DNA of 64,000 nucleotides from Hyphomicrobiales bacterium. GTDB lineage: Bacteria; Pseudomonadota; Alphaproteobacteria; Rhizobiales; HXMU1428-3. This document shows, piece by piece, positions 63,873 to 64,000 of this stretch. The stretch is taken from contig JAJFHX010000017.1 of assembly GCA_021775425.1 (NCBI GenBank), forward strand, positions 31,837-95,836, in the 5' to 3' direction. How positions within the stretch are numbered: position 1 is the first letter of the stretch; each line of letters starts with the position of its first letter. The notes under the pieces were generated by a model. That model had not been told where the DNA came from. It ran no database searches and worked only from the letters and a program-made list of their open reading frames with translations. A program made the position numbers and the translations under genes.

Positions 63873-64000
63873 ATGGCCGATGAGAAAAAGCGAAAAAAGA
63901 AAAATCCAAAGGATAGCCAGCTGGTTATCCGGATTAGTCGCTCGGATCGTGACCAGTTCGTAGAACTATGTGAGGAATTGGATAGCAGTGCAGCGAGAGA
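63873..64000 (+). CDS. Partial CDS, probable small ribbon-helix-helix-like protein
   Basis: ATG 63873 opens a frame that runs off the window. It reads MADEKKRKKKNPKDSQLVIR then ISRSDRDQFVELCEELDSSAARE. A basic start followed by LVIRISRSDRDQFVELC is similar to ribbon-helix-helix/Arc-type DNA-binding proteins of Alphaproteobacteria. Only 42 codons are visible, so the call is tentative. A palindrome and an AT-rich promoter-like region lie just upstream. Confidence 0.55.
   Translation, partial: MADEKKRKKKNPKDSQLVIRISRSDRDQFVELCEELDSSAAR

Overview
The window is about 64 kb of chromosome from an alphaproteobacterium. By eye it looks moderately AT-leaning, with GC near the high 40s; this was not computed. 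The gene order ubiquinol-cytochrome c chaperone - DUF177 - plsX - fabH - ihfA - MerR, the NDUFS4-type complex I subunit beside a tRNA-Pro gene, a DUF2842 protein beside ctaA, and a double-domain cold-shock protein are all typical of Alphaproteobacteria. They fit a Hyphomicrobiales (Rhizobiales)-like, probably marine or aquatic heterotroph. Genus cannot be decided from the sequence alone.

Layout. 0-10 kb is housekeeping: the tail of an rRNA methyltransferase, crotonase, CoA-binding protein, guaA, an O-methyltransferase, a BamE-like lipoprotein, the plsX-fabH-ihfA block and tRNA-Pro(GGG). 10-20 kb holds a GrpB protein and a compact Wzy-type exopolysaccharide locus: polymerase/ligase, initiating phosphotransferase, GT4, outer-membrane export protein, chain-length protein and polysaccharide deacetylase. 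20-33 kb is core metabolism: ctaA, metY, rplM-rpsI, argC, aminotransferase-hom-glpX, recJ and tRNA-Glu, with a cluster of palindromic repeats just before recJ. 33-48 kb is mixed: AEC transporter, desaturase, Gate-domain protein, Lrp, gloA, cold-shock protein, tRNA-Pro(TGG), tRNA-Arg(TCT), a large chemoreceptor flanked by remnants of an integrase and an AlpA regulator, an ECF sigma/anti-sigma pair with a fasciclin protein, and an MddA-like methanethiol methyltransferase. 48-64 kb is an organic-acid uptake island with three complete TRAP transporters, a GntR regulator, a DsbA-like protein and a DctB/DctD two-component system.

How the genes work together. The TRAP island would import 2-oxo acids (two TakP-like receptors) and C4-dicarboxylates (one DctP-like receptor), under a GntR/FCD repressor and a DctBD system. 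The polysaccharide genes form most of a Wzx/Wzy pathway but lack a flippase in the window. The sigma/anti-sigma/fasciclin group recalls the SigK-RskA-MPT70/83 circuit of mycobacteria.

No clearly new defence system or CRISPR array was seen. The least ordinary signals are: short tandem duplications in many spacers, each with its own unit; the palindromic repeat cluster before recJ, with a related copy at 56.9 kb; the degraded integrated element next to tRNA-Arg; a GAFPGA replacement in DctD; two unlisted small ORFs with good ribosome binding sites; and a strong hairpin between receptor and permease genes of the third TRAP operon.
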